The position numbers were made by a program, and so were the translations under genes. 64,000 nucleotides of DNA from an uncultured Clostridium sp. GTDB lineage: Bacteria; Bacillota; Clostridia; UBA1212; UBA1255. The stretch is from NCBI GenBank assembly GCA_900543695.1, contig UQSG01000014.1, positions 1 to 64,000 of the forward strand. Direction: 5' to 3'. Under the pieces are notes generated by a model that was not told where the DNA came from, made no database searches, and worked only from the letters and a program-made list of their open reading frames with translations. Below, piece after piece: positions 17,631 through 27,504 of the stretch (the stretch's first letter is position 1; each line of letters starts with the position of its first letter).

Positions 17631-18281
17631 TCAAGATTTGAGCGCCGCAATCACGGCCGCAGGATCCGCCGCGCCAAATACAGCGCTTCCGGCCACTAAA
17701 ACGTTCGCACCTGCTGCGCGGACTTCTTTACACGTTACGGGATCCACGCCACCATCGACCTCAATGTCCAGATCCGGCATGCCCAGCTCGTCCGCCATCC
17801 GTCGCAGCGCGGCAATTTTACGCGTTGTCGCAGGAATATAGGACTGACCTCCGAAGCCGGGATTCACCGACATCAGAAGCACCATGTCCAGATCCGGGAG
17901 GATACTTTCCAGCGTGGAAACGGGTGTCGCAGGATTCAGCGCAGCGGCGGCTTTCAGATTTCTTTTTTTGATCATCTGGATCGTTCTGTGAAGATGAACG
18001 CACGCCTCCTGATGAACCGTAATAATGTCTGCGCCCGCTTCGGCAAACGCGTCTATGTACCGGTCCGGATTTTCAATCATGAGATGCACGTCAAACGGCA
18101 GCTTTGTCGCTTTTCTGGCGCATTTTACGACCGGAATGCCAAGAGAAATATTCGGGACAAAATGCCCGTCCATCACATCCACATGTACAAGGTCTGCGCC
18201 TGCCGCTTCTATTTTTCTGATTTCGTTGCCCAATTCGGCAAAATCTGCCGAAAGGATCGACGGTGCAACGTATATTTTCAT
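17631..18281 (-). CDS. rpe: Ribulose-phosphate 3-epimerase
   Basis: Interconverts ribulose 5-phosphate and xylulose 5-phosphate in the pentose phosphate pathway (216 aa, normal length). The family patterns are clear: APSILSADFAELG, VHVDVMDGHFVPNI, HLMIENPDRYI, MSVNPGFGGQSYI and EVDGGVD. It follows rsgA by 21 bases, an order (prkC-rsgA-rpe) conserved in Firmicutes. Confidence 0.97.
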   Translation of the reverse strand: MKIYVAPSILSADFAELGNEIRKIEAAGADLVHVDVMDGHFVPNISLGIPVVKCARKATKLPFDVHLMIENPDRYIDAFAEAGADIITVHQEACVHLHRTIQMIKKRNLKAAAALNPATPVSTLESILPDLDMVLLMSVNPGFGGQSYIPATTRKIAALRRMADELGMPDLDIEVDGGVDPVTCKEVRAAGANVLVAGSAVFGAADPAAVIAALKS

Positions 18282-18302
18282 TGTATCAGTCCCTTCCGAT
18301 TT

Positions 18303-19205
18303 TTATGATCGATACCTGTTTTTATGTTTTTCCTCAAGCTCCTCATAAATGCGGACATACCGTGCGAGGCGCTGCGGATGCATCTTTCCGGAGGACAGCA
18401 GGGCTTCCGTAAAACACCCTGGCTCGCCGGTATGGCTGCAGTCTGCAAATCTGCATGCGCTTTTATTATTATACATCTCCGGATAACAGTCCTGCAAGTG
18501 CTGTGGTTCGATTTCATCGGATTCCAGCATGCTGAAGCCTGGAGAATCGATCAAAAAAGTAGGCTTCCGAAAGCCATCCGTTACCATAAAAAGCTCGGAA
18601 TGCCGTGTGGTGTGGCGTCCGCGCCCCGTTTTTTCGCTGAGACCGCCCGTATCCATCAGCCGCCTTCCCGCGATCGTATTGATGAAAGTGGATTTTCCCG
18701 CTCCCGACTGTCCCGCGACGACAGTGCGCAGGCCGTCCAGAGCTTCCATTACCGGCAGAAAGCTTTCTCTGTCGCGAGCCGAAGTAATAAAGCATTTTAC
18801 GGCAGGAGCATATTGTGCGAAAATCGATTCCGCAGCGTCAGGGTCCTGATCCGATTTACTGATTAACAGTATGAATTCGATATTTTTCCGCTCCGCCATG
18901 ACAATCATTTTGTCGAGCAGAAGCAGATCGGGCTTTGGATTTGCGGAAGCCGCTGCGAAAAGGAGCTGATCGACATTTGCGACAGCCGGCCGGCGAAGCT
19001 CGTTCCTTCGCGGAGCAATTTCTGCAATCGCTGCGGTTTTCTGCGCATCGTTCCTTTCATCGATCGATACAGCGTCTCCGATCAGGGGCTTCCGAAGCTC
19101 TTTGCGGAAAATACCGCGGGCGCCGCATCTGTAAACGCAGGCGCAGTCCGGCACCCAGACATGATACAGACCTCCGACGCCCTTCAAAATAATACCGTCA
19201 TTCAT
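18303..19205 (-). CDS. rsgA: Ribosome small subunit-dependent GTPase A
   Basis: Circularly permuted GTPase that checks late maturation of the 30S subunit (300 aa). The OB-fold N-terminus precedes the GTPase with SKSD (G4), GQSGAGKSTFINTIAG (G1) and the switch region TGRGRHTTRH; the C-terminal zinc site is CRFADCSHTGEPGC. The start overlaps the prkC stop by 8 bases. In Bacillus it is a substrate of the kinase encoded upstream. Confidence 0.97.
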   Translation of the reverse strand: MNDGIILKGVGGLYHVWVPDCACVYRCGARGIFRKELRKPLIGDAVSIDERNDAQKTAAIAEIAPRRNELRRPAVANVDQLLFAAASANPKPDLLLLDKMIVMAERKNIEFILLISKSDQDPDAAESIFAQYAPAVKCFITSARDRESFLPVMEALDGLRTVVAGQSGAGKSTFINTIAGRRLMDTGGLSEKTGRGRHTTRHSELFMVTDGFRKPTFLIDSPGFSMLESDEIEPQHLQDCYPEMYNNKSACRFADCSHTGEPGCFTEALLSSGKMHPQRLARYVRIYEELEEKHKNRYRS

Positions 19206-21447
19206 ATACGTTGATGGCTTTATACAGCTTGGTATCCCCTCCGACTTCTCCGATATAAATATACACTTTGGTAGGAGCTTGATTCAGAGACATCGGAATC
19301 TCGTATTCCAGCGGGAATTGATCTGCCGAAACATTGGGCGCCAAATGGACCACTTCGGCTGTCTGATTTCCGTCTGTCATAACGGCTTCGATCCGGACGG
19401 AGCACGCGTTCCCGGTAATCTGATCGGAAGGAAATTCCAGATACATCTTTTTTCTCGGCGTAATTTTATCAACGTCATAGAAAAAGAGATTGACGGTTTC
19501 ATTCGCCATCAGTTCCGTGCCGGGGGCGGGATATTGCGCCACTACCGTGTCGGAGGCATAAATATGTGTCGGAGAAGGAGACAGTGTTGGGGAGGCCGTA
19601 GGCGCAGGCGAAGCCGTAGGAAGACTTGTCGCCGTAGGATCGTCCCCACTCGGGGTGTGTCCGGGATCGAACGTGGCGCCGTCCGGCGAAGCCGTTCCCG
19701 GAGCAGGCGCGGGAGTTTCCGTGCCCGGCGCGGGGGATTCTGTCTCCGGCACCGGCGTCGAAGACCCCGCAGGCGTAGGGCTCTGCGTGGGTGTCAGCGT
19801 CGGCGTAATAAGAATCTCATCGATCAGTGCCGACGGCGAGGGGTATACAATTCCCACATTCAGGTTGACATTTGCTTTGCCAAGCTCCTTAACAGCTTCT
19901 TCCAGCGTCATTCCAATTACACGGGGAACCGTAACCTTCTTATACAATACGCCGGAGCTGTAATATATCGTAATGGTATCGTTTTTTTCTAAAATGCTGC
20001 CAGGACCGGGAGACGTGCGGATAATCTTGCCGTCCTCGTATTTAGAGCTGTTCAGCGCTTTGTACTCCACATTGATTTCCTGCGTCGTAAGCTCCGTGCC
20101 AACCGCCTGGAAGGATTTGCCCGAATAATCGTCTACAATCAAGGAGCCCTCTTTTGCAGAGACGGAAAGCAGGATGGAATCCTCCTCCTGTAAAATTTCG
20201 CCGGCCTGTACGGACTGTTCAATAACATACCCCGCCGGATATTCGTCGCTTTCAACAAGCTCCTGTTCAACGCGGATTCCGCAGCTTTCCACGGCTTCTT
20301 TTACTGTAGAAGCAAGCATGCCGGTGTAATTCACTACCTTATACTGTATGATGTTGTAATTTGTAAAATTTTTCCGAACCATATTGTGCCGGGAAACGAT
20401 GAAAATCAGCACCAGAATCGAAACGATGACCGCAGCGAGATAAGTGATCGTCTGAAGGACGACGTTCCGTACCATAGCGGTCTTTTCTTCACCTGCATTT
20501 TCTTCCGCGATCACGCCGCTGCTTTCTCCATTCAGCGTGATATTTTCTTCCTCTGGAGGGACGGTCATGTCCATCTCGTCTTCTGCATTTTCATAGTCCA
20601 CCAAAAAAGAAACGTATGGGTTCTTCATTACCTTCAGAAGACGCTCATACATTTCCCCTGCCGACTGAAAGCGTTTATTTGTCTCTTTTCTCGTGGCCAA
20701 TACGATCAGATCGTTCACGCCGTATGGAATTGTCGGATCGACCTCGTGCGGCGGTTTGATTTTGCCGTCAATATGCTTAAGCGCAATCGAGACATGGGAA
20801 TCGCCGTCATACGGTACGCTTCCGGTAATCATTTCATACATTGTGATTCCGATGGAGTAAATGTCGGAGCGTTCGTCGACAAAGCCTCCGCGCACCTGCT
20901 CCGGTGAAAGATAGTGTACGGAGCCTGCGCTGTCGCTTGCAGCTGATTTTGTCGCAGAGGATACGGCTCTGGCGATCCCGAAGTCCGTAAGCTTGACGAC
21001 GCCCTCCTCCGTAATCATAATGTTCAGCGGCTTGATGTCGCGATGGATAATATTGTGACTGTGCGCATGTTCTACCGCGGAAAGAATCTGCGCGGTAATT
21101 TTCAGCGTATTGCGCCAGGGAAGCTTCTTTTTTGCCTTAATCAGTTTATCCAGCGTCAGGCCGTCGATGTATTCCATGACGATATATTGGATGTCGTCGT
21201 CGTTGCCCATGTCATAGATCGAGACGATATTCGGGTGAGAAAGCTTCTGCGCAGCCGTGGCCTCGTTTCTGAAGCGTTTGATAAATTCCTCGTCGTAACA
21301 GAATTCTTTCTTTAAAATTTTTACAGCCACTACATTTCCGGATTCAAGATCAATGGCACGATATACAAAGGACATGCCGCCTTCGCCGACTTTTTCATGG
21401 ATTTCATATCGGTTATTCAGGATATAGCCTTCTGTCAAATCGCTCAT
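19198..21447 (-). CDS. prkC: PASTA-domain serine/threonine protein kinase
   Basis: Membrane Hanks-type kinase that senses cell-wall fragments (749 aa). The N-terminal kinase has VGEGGMSFVYRA, catalytic HRDIKPLN and DFG (LTDFGIARA). A single membrane helix lies at about 335-355. The extracellular part has three PASTA-like units; the third is split by roughly 80 residues rich in Pro, Thr and Ser (about 550-630) before its second half VVAQYPAPGTELMANE. A further beta-rich tail (about 660-749) follows, which is not standard. I start at ATG 21447, with AAAGGA upstream; the longer frame begins with TTG. It follows prpC by 41 bases. Confidence 0.95.
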   Translation of the reverse strand: MSDLTEGYILNNRYEIHEKVGEGGMSFVYRAIDLESGNVVAVKILKKEFCYDEEFIKRFRNEATAAQKLSHPNIVSIYDMGNDDDIQYIVMEYIDGLTLDKLIKAKKKLPWRNTLKITAQILSAVEHAHSHNIIHRDIKPLNIMITEEGVVKLTDFGIARAVSSATKSAASDSAGSVHYLSPEQVRGGFVDERSDIYSIGITMYEMITGSVPYDGDSHVSIALKHIDGKIKPPHEVDPTIPYGVNDLIVLATRKETNKRFQSAGEMYERLLKVMKNPYVSFLVDYENAEDEMDMTVPPEEENITLNGESSGVIAEENAGEEKTAMVRNVVLQTITYLAAVIVSILVLIFIVSRHNMVRKNFTNYNIIQYKVVNYTGMLASTVKEAVESCGIRVEQELVESDEYPAGYVIEQSVQAGEILQEEDSILLSVSAKEGSLIVDDYSGKSFQAVGTELTTQEINVEYKALNSSKYEDGKIIRTSPGPGSILEKNDTITIYYSSGVLYKKVTVPRVIGMTLEEAVKELGKANVNLNVGIVYPSPSALIDEILITPTLTPTQSPTPAGSSTPVPETESPAPGTETPAPAPGTASPDGATFDPGHTPSGDDPTATSLPTASPAPTASPTLSPSPTHIYASDTVVAQYPAPGTELMANETVNLFFYDVDKITPRKKMYLEFPSDQITGNACSVRIEAVMTDGNQTAEVVHLAPNVSADQFPLEYEIPMSLNQAPTKVYIYIGEVGGDTKLYKAINVYE

Positions 21448-21488
21448 TTTATTCAAATTCCTTTCCAATTACGGCTGCTCCGGCTGTT

Positions 21489-22217
21489 TTACAGCACCGC
21501 GGCAATAACGGTGATGTTATCCAGCCCGCCGTGTTCGTTCGCCGCGTCGATCAGACGTCTGCAAATGCAATCCGGACCGCCTTCCTCCGACGCAATTTTC
21601 AGAATCATGCTGTCCTCTATCATTTTATTAAGTCCATCGGAGCAGAGGATCAGGATGTCACCGGATTGATAATTAGATTCGAAGAGATCCGGCCCGGAAT
21701 AATTCCGGATTCCGAGCGCCTTTGTGATTTCATTGCGCCGCGGATGGGTTCTTGCCTCTTCCGCTCCGATACTGCCGGCCCGCAGCAGCAATTCGACATA
21801 GGAATGGTCTGCCGTAATCTGACGGATAAAATGATCTGAAATCAGATATGCCCGGCTGTCACCCAAATTCCCTATGATCAGCTTGCCTCCCGCTACAACG
21901 GCGGCCACAGCGGTGGTTCCCATTCCCAGAAAGCCCGCTTCGGACGCGGCTTTATATAATATGATATCATTGGCTTTTCGAAACGTGTCTTCTATGAATT
22001 GCGCAATTTGCGCGGGATTTTTTTGATCTCCGGCTGCTTTCGCTCCATCGATGAAAGTGCTGACCGCCACGGCGCTTGCCACTTCTCCAGCATTATGGCC
22101 TCCCATGCCGTCCGCAACGATAAAAAAGCTCGTACCCGCATCGGCTGTATAATATCCGAAGCTGTCCTGATTAATTTTTCTGATCTGCCCTTTATCGCTT
22201 TTTGCGCAAAATTCCAT
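21489..22217 (-). CDS. prpC: PP2C-type protein phosphatase
   Basis: Metal-dependent Ser/Thr phosphatase that reverses PrkC phosphorylation (242 aa). The metal-binding motifs are RKINQDSFGYY, VADGMGGHNAGEVAS, GNLGDSRAYLI, LCSDGLNKMI and GGLDNITVI. GGAGG precedes the ATG by 9 bases. It begins 3 bases after the rlmN stop, so the two are co-transcribed. Confidence 0.97.
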   Translation of the reverse strand: MEFCAKSDKGQIRKINQDSFGYYTADAGTSFFIVADGMGGHNAGEVASAVAVSTFIDGAKAAGDQKNPAQIAQFIEDTFRKANDIILYKAASEAGFLGMGTTAVAAVVAGGKLIIGNLGDSRAYLISDHFIRQITADHSYVELLLRAGSIGAEEARTHPRRNEITKALGIRNYSGPDLFESNYQSGDILILCSDGLNKMIEDSMILKIASEEGGPDCICRRLIDAANEHGGLDNITVIAAVL

Positions 22218-22220
22218 CGA

Positions 22221-23264
22221 TTATTGCCTCCGATTTTCATCTTCCGCCCGTCTCAGCTGCCCGCACGCCGCTTCGATGTCCCGCCCCAGAGTACGCCGCA
22301 GCGTGACGTTAATCCCGCCGGCCGCAAGGATCTTCTGAAAAGACAATATGTTTTTCTTTGAAGCTTTTTCGTATCCGGTGCCCTCCACACGATTGACGGG
22401 AATCAGATTCACATGGCATAGCTTGCCTTTCAGCAAGGAAACAAGACGCGCGGCATGCGCTTCCGAATCGTTGATGCCTTCTATCAAAGCATATTCATAG
22501 GTTATCCGGCGTCCTGTATTCAGAGTATAAATATTACACGCATCAAGTAATTTGTCAAGGGGATATTTCCGGTTCACAGGCATCATTTCCGATCTCTGTG
22601 TATTAAAAGGGGAATGGAGCGACACCGAAAGCGTAACCGGCAGTCCCTCTTCTGAAAGGCGTATGATCTGCTCCGCAAGACCGCAGGTAGACAGTGAAAG
22701 GTTCCGGCAGCTGATTCCCAGGCCGTTTGTGTCACGCGCCATTCGAATAAAGCGGACGACGTTTTCATAATTGTCAAGAGGCTCGCCGATTCCCATCATC
22801 ACAACATGTCCGATGCGGATCTGCAGATCTGTATTCATGGTAATGATCTGTCCCAGAATTTCGCCGGCTGTCAGGCTGCGGACAAAGCCGGCCTGCGCAG
22901 AAGCGCAGAACGAGCAGCCCATTTTGCAGCCGACCTGAGTGGAAACGCATGCGGAATATCCGTATTTATATTTCATCAGAACGCTTTCGACAAAATTGCC
23001 GTCTCCAAGACCCAGAAGATATTTTACCGTTCCGTCCAGAGCGGATTCCAGACGTCTTCGGATGCTCAGCCTGCCGGCCGCATAGTTCTCCTTCAGCTCT
23101 TTGCGAAACGTTTCGGGCAGGTTCGTCATTTCTTCAAAATCCGCGCCTCGGTACAGCCAGCCGCGCAGCTGCGCGGCGCGAAAGCGCGGCTGCCCAAGCG
23201 ATGTGGTCAGCGTCTCCAATTCCTCTTGACTATAATCAAGTAAATTTTGTAATTTTGTGGCCAT
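22221..23264 (-). CDS. rlmN: Dual-specificity 23S rRNA/tRNA adenine-C2 methyltransferase RlmN
   Basis: Radical SAM enzyme that methylates A2503 in 23S rRNA and A37 in tRNAs (347 aa). The iron-sulfur motif CKMGCSFCASAQAGF, the GIGEPLDNYENV stretch and the C-terminal acceptor cysteine in GRDIEAACGQLR are present. I prefer ATG 23264, 9 bases from AGGAG; another ATG two codons earlier sits too close. It overlaps the end of fmt by 29 bases. The rsmB gene often found between fmt and rlmN is missing. Confidence 0.96.
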   Translation of the reverse strand: MATKLQNLLDYSQEELETLTTSLGQPRFRAAQLRGWLYRGADFEEMTNLPETFRKELKENYAAGRLSIRRRLESALDGTVKYLLGLGDGNFVESVLMKYKYGYSACVSTQVGCKMGCSFCASAQAGFVRSLTAGEILGQIITMNTDLQIRIGHVVMMGIGEPLDNYENVVRFIRMARDTNGLGISCRNLSLSTCGLAEQIIRLSEEGLPVTLSVSLHSPFNTQRSEMMPVNRKYPLDKLLDACNIYTLNTGRRITYEYALIEGINDSEAHAARLVSLLKGKLCHVNLIPVNRVEGTGYEKASKKNILSFQKILAAGGINVTLRRTLGRDIEAACGQLRRAEDENRRQ

Positions 23265-24171
23265 TGACATATTCTCCTGCCGTCATTTTTTTGGCAGACG
23301 GCGCCTGCAGCTCCATGATTCTGAGCATTGCGTCCCCGGCTGCGACCAAAATGCCGTCTTTAGATGCTTCTGTCACGCTTCCCGGCTCCAAAGAGGCAGG
23401 ACGCTTTTCTCCGGTCAGAAGCGTGCGCCAAATTTTAATGCGTGCGCCCGTTTCGTCAAAGGAAAAGCTGACGGGAAACGGGTTCGTGCCTCTGACCAGA
23501 TTATGGATCTGCTGCGCGCTGGCGGACCAGTCGATTTTTCCCGTGTCCCGGTTTACCATCGGCGCATACGTGGCCTCTTCATGATTCTGGGGCGTACGGG
23601 TAAGCGTGCCGTTTGCAAGCGCTTCCAGCGTCCGCTTCAGAGTAATGGGCCCCAGACGCGAAAGCGCGTCGTGCAGCTCGCCCATCGTCATATTCGCGTC
23701 GATCGGGTACCTGTCCGACAGTAAAATGTCGCCGGTATCCATCCCGGCGTCCGTCATCATCGTAGTAATCCCCGACTCCCGCTCTCCGTTGATGACAGCG
23801 TGCCAAAGCGGCGCGGCTCCCCTGTATTTGGGCAGAAGGCTGGCATGAACGTTGATGCAGCCCATCGGCGGAATTTCCAGGAGCTCTTTGGGTAAAATCT
23901 TACCGTAAGCCGCCGTAACAAACAAATCCGGTTTATAGCTGCGCAGCACGCCCCAGAAATCCTCGGTCCGGACGCTTTTCGGCTGAAGGACAGGAATCCC
24001 GGCTGCTTCGGCCGTTTCCTTCACAGGAGGAGGCGTCATCCGGTAGGTTCGCCCCTTCGGCATATCCGGCTTTGTAACGACGCAGGCGACGGAATATTCC
24101 GTATGATTCTTTATCAGCATTTCCAGGCAGGGAACGGCAAATTCCGGCGTTCCCATGAAAATGATCCGCAT
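23236..24171 (-). CDS. fmt: Methionyl-tRNA formyltransferase
   Basis: Formylates initiator Met-tRNA with 10-formyl-THF (311 aa). The start MRIIFMGTPEFAVPCL matches the family exactly, which fixes ATG 24171 despite a longer open frame. Catalytic motif CINVHASLLPKYRGAAPLWHAVINGE and the DTGDIL region are intact, and the C-terminal tRNA-binding domain is full length. It starts 4 bases after def ends. Confidence 0.97.
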   Translation of the reverse strand: MRIIFMGTPEFAVPCLEMLIKNHTEYSVACVVTKPDMPKGRTYRMTPPPVKETAEAAGIPVLQPKSVRTEDFWGVLRSYKPDLFVTAAYGKILPKELLEIPPMGCINVHASLLPKYRGAAPLWHAVINGERESGITTMMTDAGMDTGDILLSDRYPIDANMTMGELHDALSRLGPITLKRTLEALANGTLTRTPQNHEEATYAPMVNRDTGKIDWSASAQQIHNLVRGTNPFPVSFSFDETGARIKIWRTLLTGEKRPASLEPGSVTEASKDGILVAAGDAMLRIMELQAPSAKKMTAGEYVNGHKITKFT

Positions 24172-24175
24172 AGCC

Positions 24176-24646
24176 TCACTCCTCGTTCTCCGGAATCTTT
24201 TCATATACAAGAGCTTTATCTTTGTATAAAATTCCTGACAGGTGATCAATCTCGTGGCAGAGGATTACGGCAAGGTAGGACTCCGCCTCGAGTTCAAGCT
24301 TGTTCCCGTCCGGATCCAGCGCTTCTACCGCAACCTTCTGCGGACGTTTGACCGTTCCCCGGTATCCGGGCAGACTGAGGCAGCCCTCGCAGCTTTCCTG
24401 CTCGCCCTCTGCCTTTGTAATAACGGGGTTAATCAGCGCAAATTTTCCGCCCTCCCTGTCGTCGATCACTACAATCTGCCGCACGATGCCGATCTGCGGC
24501 GCTGCAAGCCCGACTCCGTCCGCTGCGTACATTGTTTCAAACATGTCTTCTACAAGGCGCCGTACGCCATCATTGATTTCACGGACGGGCTTGCATTTTA
24601 CACGCAGGATTTCATCTCCGTTTTTTCTGATATTTCTGATTGCCAT
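24176..24646 (-). CDS. def: Peptide deformylase
   Basis: Removes the formyl group from new proteins (156 aa). All three motifs are visible: GVGLAAPQIG, EGCLSLPGYRG with the metal cysteine, and HEIDHLSG with the metal histidines and catalytic glutamate. GGAGG precedes the ATG, and it lies between priA and fmt as in most Firmicutes. Confidence 0.97.
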   Translation of the reverse strand: MAIRNIRKNGDEILRVKCKPVREINDGVRRLVEDMFETMYAADGVGLAAPQIGIVRQIVVIDDREGGKFALINPVITKAEGEQESCEGCLSLPGYRGTVKRPQKVAVEALDPDGNKLELEAESYLAVILCHEIDHLSGILYKDKALVYEKIPENEE

Positions 24647-24655
24647 TGATACAAT

Positions 24656-26947
24656 TTACCTCCCGTCGAAACGAATGGACAGATTTGCTCTGCCTCTGAT
24701 TTTCTTCAACATTTTACCATCCTCCGTCCAGTGTGCCAAAAACTCTGTCAGCGTCGTTCTGCATTTGCTTTTTAATGTAATGACCCACCGGTATTTGTTG
24801 TTTAATTTGGGCTGCTCAGCACGCGCAGGCCCGAGAATTTCTACGTCCGGGACGCCGGCGTCTCGCATTTTTCCGCACGCCGCCGCAGCAGTTTCATAGG
24901 TGGCCCGATCCTCCTCGCCGCTGAAGCGCAGCACGCACATTGCGCAAAAAGGCGGGTAATGCAGATTCCTGCGCACCGTAATTTCGTTAGCGTAAAATTC
25001 CGCGTAATCGTGGCGGCATGCGGCGGTAATTGCATAGTCGTCCGTTTGATACGCCTGAATGATCACTTTGCCAGCGCTGCTTCCTCTTCCGGCCCGTCCC
25101 GCCATCTGGGAAAACAATTGAAAGGCCCGTTCTTCCGCCTTATAATCCGGCATGTTGATCAGGCTGTCCGCAGATATTATACCAACAAGCGTTACGTTCG
25201 GAAAGTCATGCCCTTTGGCGATCATTTGCGTCCCTACCAGGAATGGAGCCTCGCCGGCTGCAAAGCTGCTTAAAATTTTCTCGCAGCCGTCTCTCCCGGA
25301 GGTGGTATCCGTATCCATCCGAAGAACCGCAGCGTCCGGGAACAGCTTCCGAAGCTCTTCCACAACTTTCTGCGTCCCCGTTCCATGCCGTTCGAAATCG
25401 GCGCTTCCACAGCGCGGGCAGACGGCCGGCGCCGGCGCGGTTCGTCCGCAGTAATGGCAGATCAAACGGTTTCCGTGCTCGTGATAGGTCATCGGCACGC
25501 TGCATCGCGCGCATTTCATGATGCTTCCGCAGCTTCTGCAAAGCATCTGCTTCGCATATCCTCTTCTGTGTACGAAAAGCATCGCCTGCTTTCCGGACCG
25601 GTATGTTTCTCCCAGCGCATGTTTTAATTTTTCCCCGAAAACGCTGAAGTAATCCGCCGTTCCGGTTTCGCGGGCTTCCCGAAGATCCTCCAGGAGCATT
25701 TCCGGCAGTGCGGCGCGGTTGGCGCGTTTCGTAAGGCGTACGCAGTGAATCTCGTGCCGGACGGCGCGGTAATAGGTTTCCACCCTTGGCGTCGCAGAGC
25801 CGTACAATACCACGGCGTTTCGGATTCTGCCGATCGTCTCCGCAATTTCCGCGGCATGATAATGCGGCGCGGCATCTTCGGAGTAATAGGACGGCTCATG
25901 CTCTTCGTCCAGAATAATCAATCTGAGCCGGCGAAACGGAGCGAATATGGCGGAGCGCGCACCGACAGCAACAGATACCGCACCGTTTTTTATCTTATTC
26001 CATTGCAAATTTCGTTCTCCGTCGCTCATCCTGCTGTGAAGCACCGCGACGTTTTCCCCAAATCTGCGGCGGAAATGGGCTGTCATCTGCGGCGTCAGAG
26101 AAATTTCCGGAACAAGCAGCAGCGCATCTCCGCCCGAGGCGATCGTCTCCGAAATCAGCTGAAGATATAGCTCCGTTTTTCCGCTTCCCGTAATACCGTG
26201 AACGAGGCATTCCGCAAACCGGTTTTTCCGCATCAGTTCCAGGATATCGTCATACGCCTTCTGCTGTTCCTCGTTTAAAACGTGCCGGTCGTAGGTCGGA
26301 AGAGGAAAGCTCTGGCGGCTGAGCTTCTTACGGTCTTTCAGCGCTTCTTCCGGAGGCGGGGTTCTTGTCTCGATGCGGATATAACCTCTCTTTGCCAACG
26401 TATCCAAAACGCCTGCTCCGCAGCCTGCGTTCTTCGCCAGCTCTGAAACGGGACGGCTTCCCGCCTCCAGCTCTTCCAGAATGCGAATCTGGCGGATATT
26501 GCGCAGCGCGCCGGACGCAGCCGCTGCTCTGACCGTCTCCGGCGGAACGCAGAGCCGGGCATATTTTAACGCTCTGCCCTTCGGCGCCGGAGGCGGAACC
26601 ATGCAGCGCACGCAGGCGCCAAGCGAGCAGAAATACATGGTTTTCATTTTCTCCGCAAGCGTCATTTCGTACGCTTCCAAAGGCGGGCGGACCGCGCTGA
26701 CGCCGGCGATCGTTTTGAAGCGGGCTTTTCCGCCGTCTTCGGGCTCATACGCATCCCCCACGCGCCATACCACGCCGGTCTCCGGCCGTTTTCTGTGTCC
26801 GAACGGAACATCAACAAAACTACCTCGTATGATTTGGCCGTTTTGAATCAGCGTTTCATCTACGAGGTAGGTGTATTCGATATCAAATTCCGCATTGCTC
26901 TGCAATAAATGGACTCCGATCTGCCGCATGGGGAATGGCAAGCTCAA
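24656..26947 (-). CDS. priA: Primosomal replication restart helicase PriA
   Basis: Superfamily 2 helicase that reloads the replisome at stalled forks (763 aa). It has the N-terminal DNA-binding domain (about 1-110), Walker A GITGSGKTELYLQ, DEEH box LDEEHEPSYY, the paired zinc-binding cysteines (CRSCGSIMKCARC, CHYCGR, CPRCGS) and motif VI MAGRAGRG. Two starts are possible: TTG 26947, overlapping the upstream stop as TTGA, or ATG 26929. Neither has a clear ribosome site, so coupling to the upstream gene favours the first. Confidence 0.95.
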   Translation of the reverse strand: MSLPFPMRQIGVHLLQSNAEFDIEYTYLVDETLIQNGQIIRGSFVDVPFGHRKRPETGVVWRVGDAYEPEDGGKARFKTIAGVSAVRPPLEAYEMTLAEKMKTMYFCSLGACVRCMVPPPAPKGRALKYARLCVPPETVRAAAASGALRNIRQIRILEELEAGSRPVSELAKNAGCGAGVLDTLAKRGYIRIETRTPPPEEALKDRKKLSRQSFPLPTYDRHVLNEEQQKAYDDILELMRKNRFAECLVHGITGSGKTELYLQLISETIASGGDALLLVPEISLTPQMTAHFRRRFGENVAVLHSRMSDGERNLQWNKIKNGAVSVAVGARSAIFAPFRRLRLIILDEEHEPSYYSEDAAPHYHAAEIAETIGRIRNAVVLYGSATPRVETYYRAVRHEIHCVRLTKRANRAALPEMLLEDLREARETGTADYFSVFGEKLKHALGETYRSGKQAMLFVHRRGYAKQMLCRSCGSIMKCARCSVPMTYHEHGNRLICHYCGRTAPAPAVCPRCGSADFERHGTGTQKVVEELRKLFPDAAVLRMDTDTTSGRDGCEKILSSFAAGEAPFLVGTQMIAKGHDFPNVTLVGIISADSLINMPDYKAEERAFQLFSQMAGRAGRGSSAGKVIIQAYQTDDYAITAACRHDYAEFYANEITVRRNLHYPPFCAMCVLRFSGEEDRATYETAAAACGKMRDAGVPDVEILGPARAEQPKLNNKYRWVITLKSKCRTTLTEFLAHWTEDGKMLKKIRGRANLSIRFDGR

Positions 26948-27351
26948 ACGTATTTTTTGATAAACTCGGGGATCGCCGTTTCATCTCCGTTTATGCTGAT
27001 ATAAAAATGTACGTTGTTTTTCTCCGCGATTTTCTCAAGGCCGTCGAAGAATTCCTTTAATGATTCGGGACTCTGATGAATGATGTATGTCAGTCCGTCA
27101 ATAAAGATCGTCTCGATGTCATAATTCTGAGAAGCAACCCCGCAGAGAAATCCCAGAAACGCTTCCGAGCCGAAAACGGGATAATCGAGTATATTTACAA
27201 AACGGATTTTATGAGAAAGCTTGATGCTCAGTTCACTGCTGTCGTCGATATATACAACGTTTCCGCTGCTGCTGTTCACAATATTATTCGCGTTCTCCAG
27301 CATCTGCTTCGTCTTTCCCATGCCTTTTCTGCCGTAAAATACTTTTATCAT
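26944..27351 (-). CDS. Small P-loop protein, conserved beside priA
   Basis: A 135-aa protein with a Walker A motif at its start (YGRKGMGKTKQM) and a possible Walker B (IETIFIDGLTYI), so a small P-loop NTPase of unknown role, similar in feel to twitching-type or AAA ATP-binding domains without further modules. ATG 27351 is chosen over 27366 because GGAGG lies between the two. It overlaps priA by 4 bases and seems to head the long priA-to-rpe transcription unit. Confidence 0.7.
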   Translation of the reverse strand: MIKVFYGRKGMGKTKQMLENANNIVNSSSGNVVYIDDSSELSIKLSHKIRFVNILDYPVFGSEAFLGFLCGVASQNYDIETIFIDGLTYIIHQSPESLKEFFDGLEKIAEKNNVHFYISINGDETAIPEFIKKYV

Positions 27352-27436
27352 ATTTACCGCCTCCATTTCTATAGTGCTTATACTATACTATGTTTTTGTC
27401 GAAATTTCAAGCCGATTTTCTCCTCCGGCGCAGCCG

Positions 27437-27470
27437 CAGACCGCCCGGCTTTCACGTGCCGGGCGGTCTG
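27437..27470. terminator. Long GC-rich stem-loop after the permease gene
   Basis: Perfect 13-base arms CAGACCGCCCGGC (27437-27449) and GCCGGGCGGTCTG (27458-27470). There is no T-run on the minus strand, so it may protect the 3' end or act as a weak terminator. Confidence 0.5.
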
Positions 27471-27504
27471 TAAAAAGCTGTATTTTTGCTTTTGCTGCGC
27501 GTTT

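Noticed and set aside
17606..17650. TTG-started extension of the aminotransferase
   Set aside because: It would overlap rpe, begins with a rare start, and adds residues not seen in the family.
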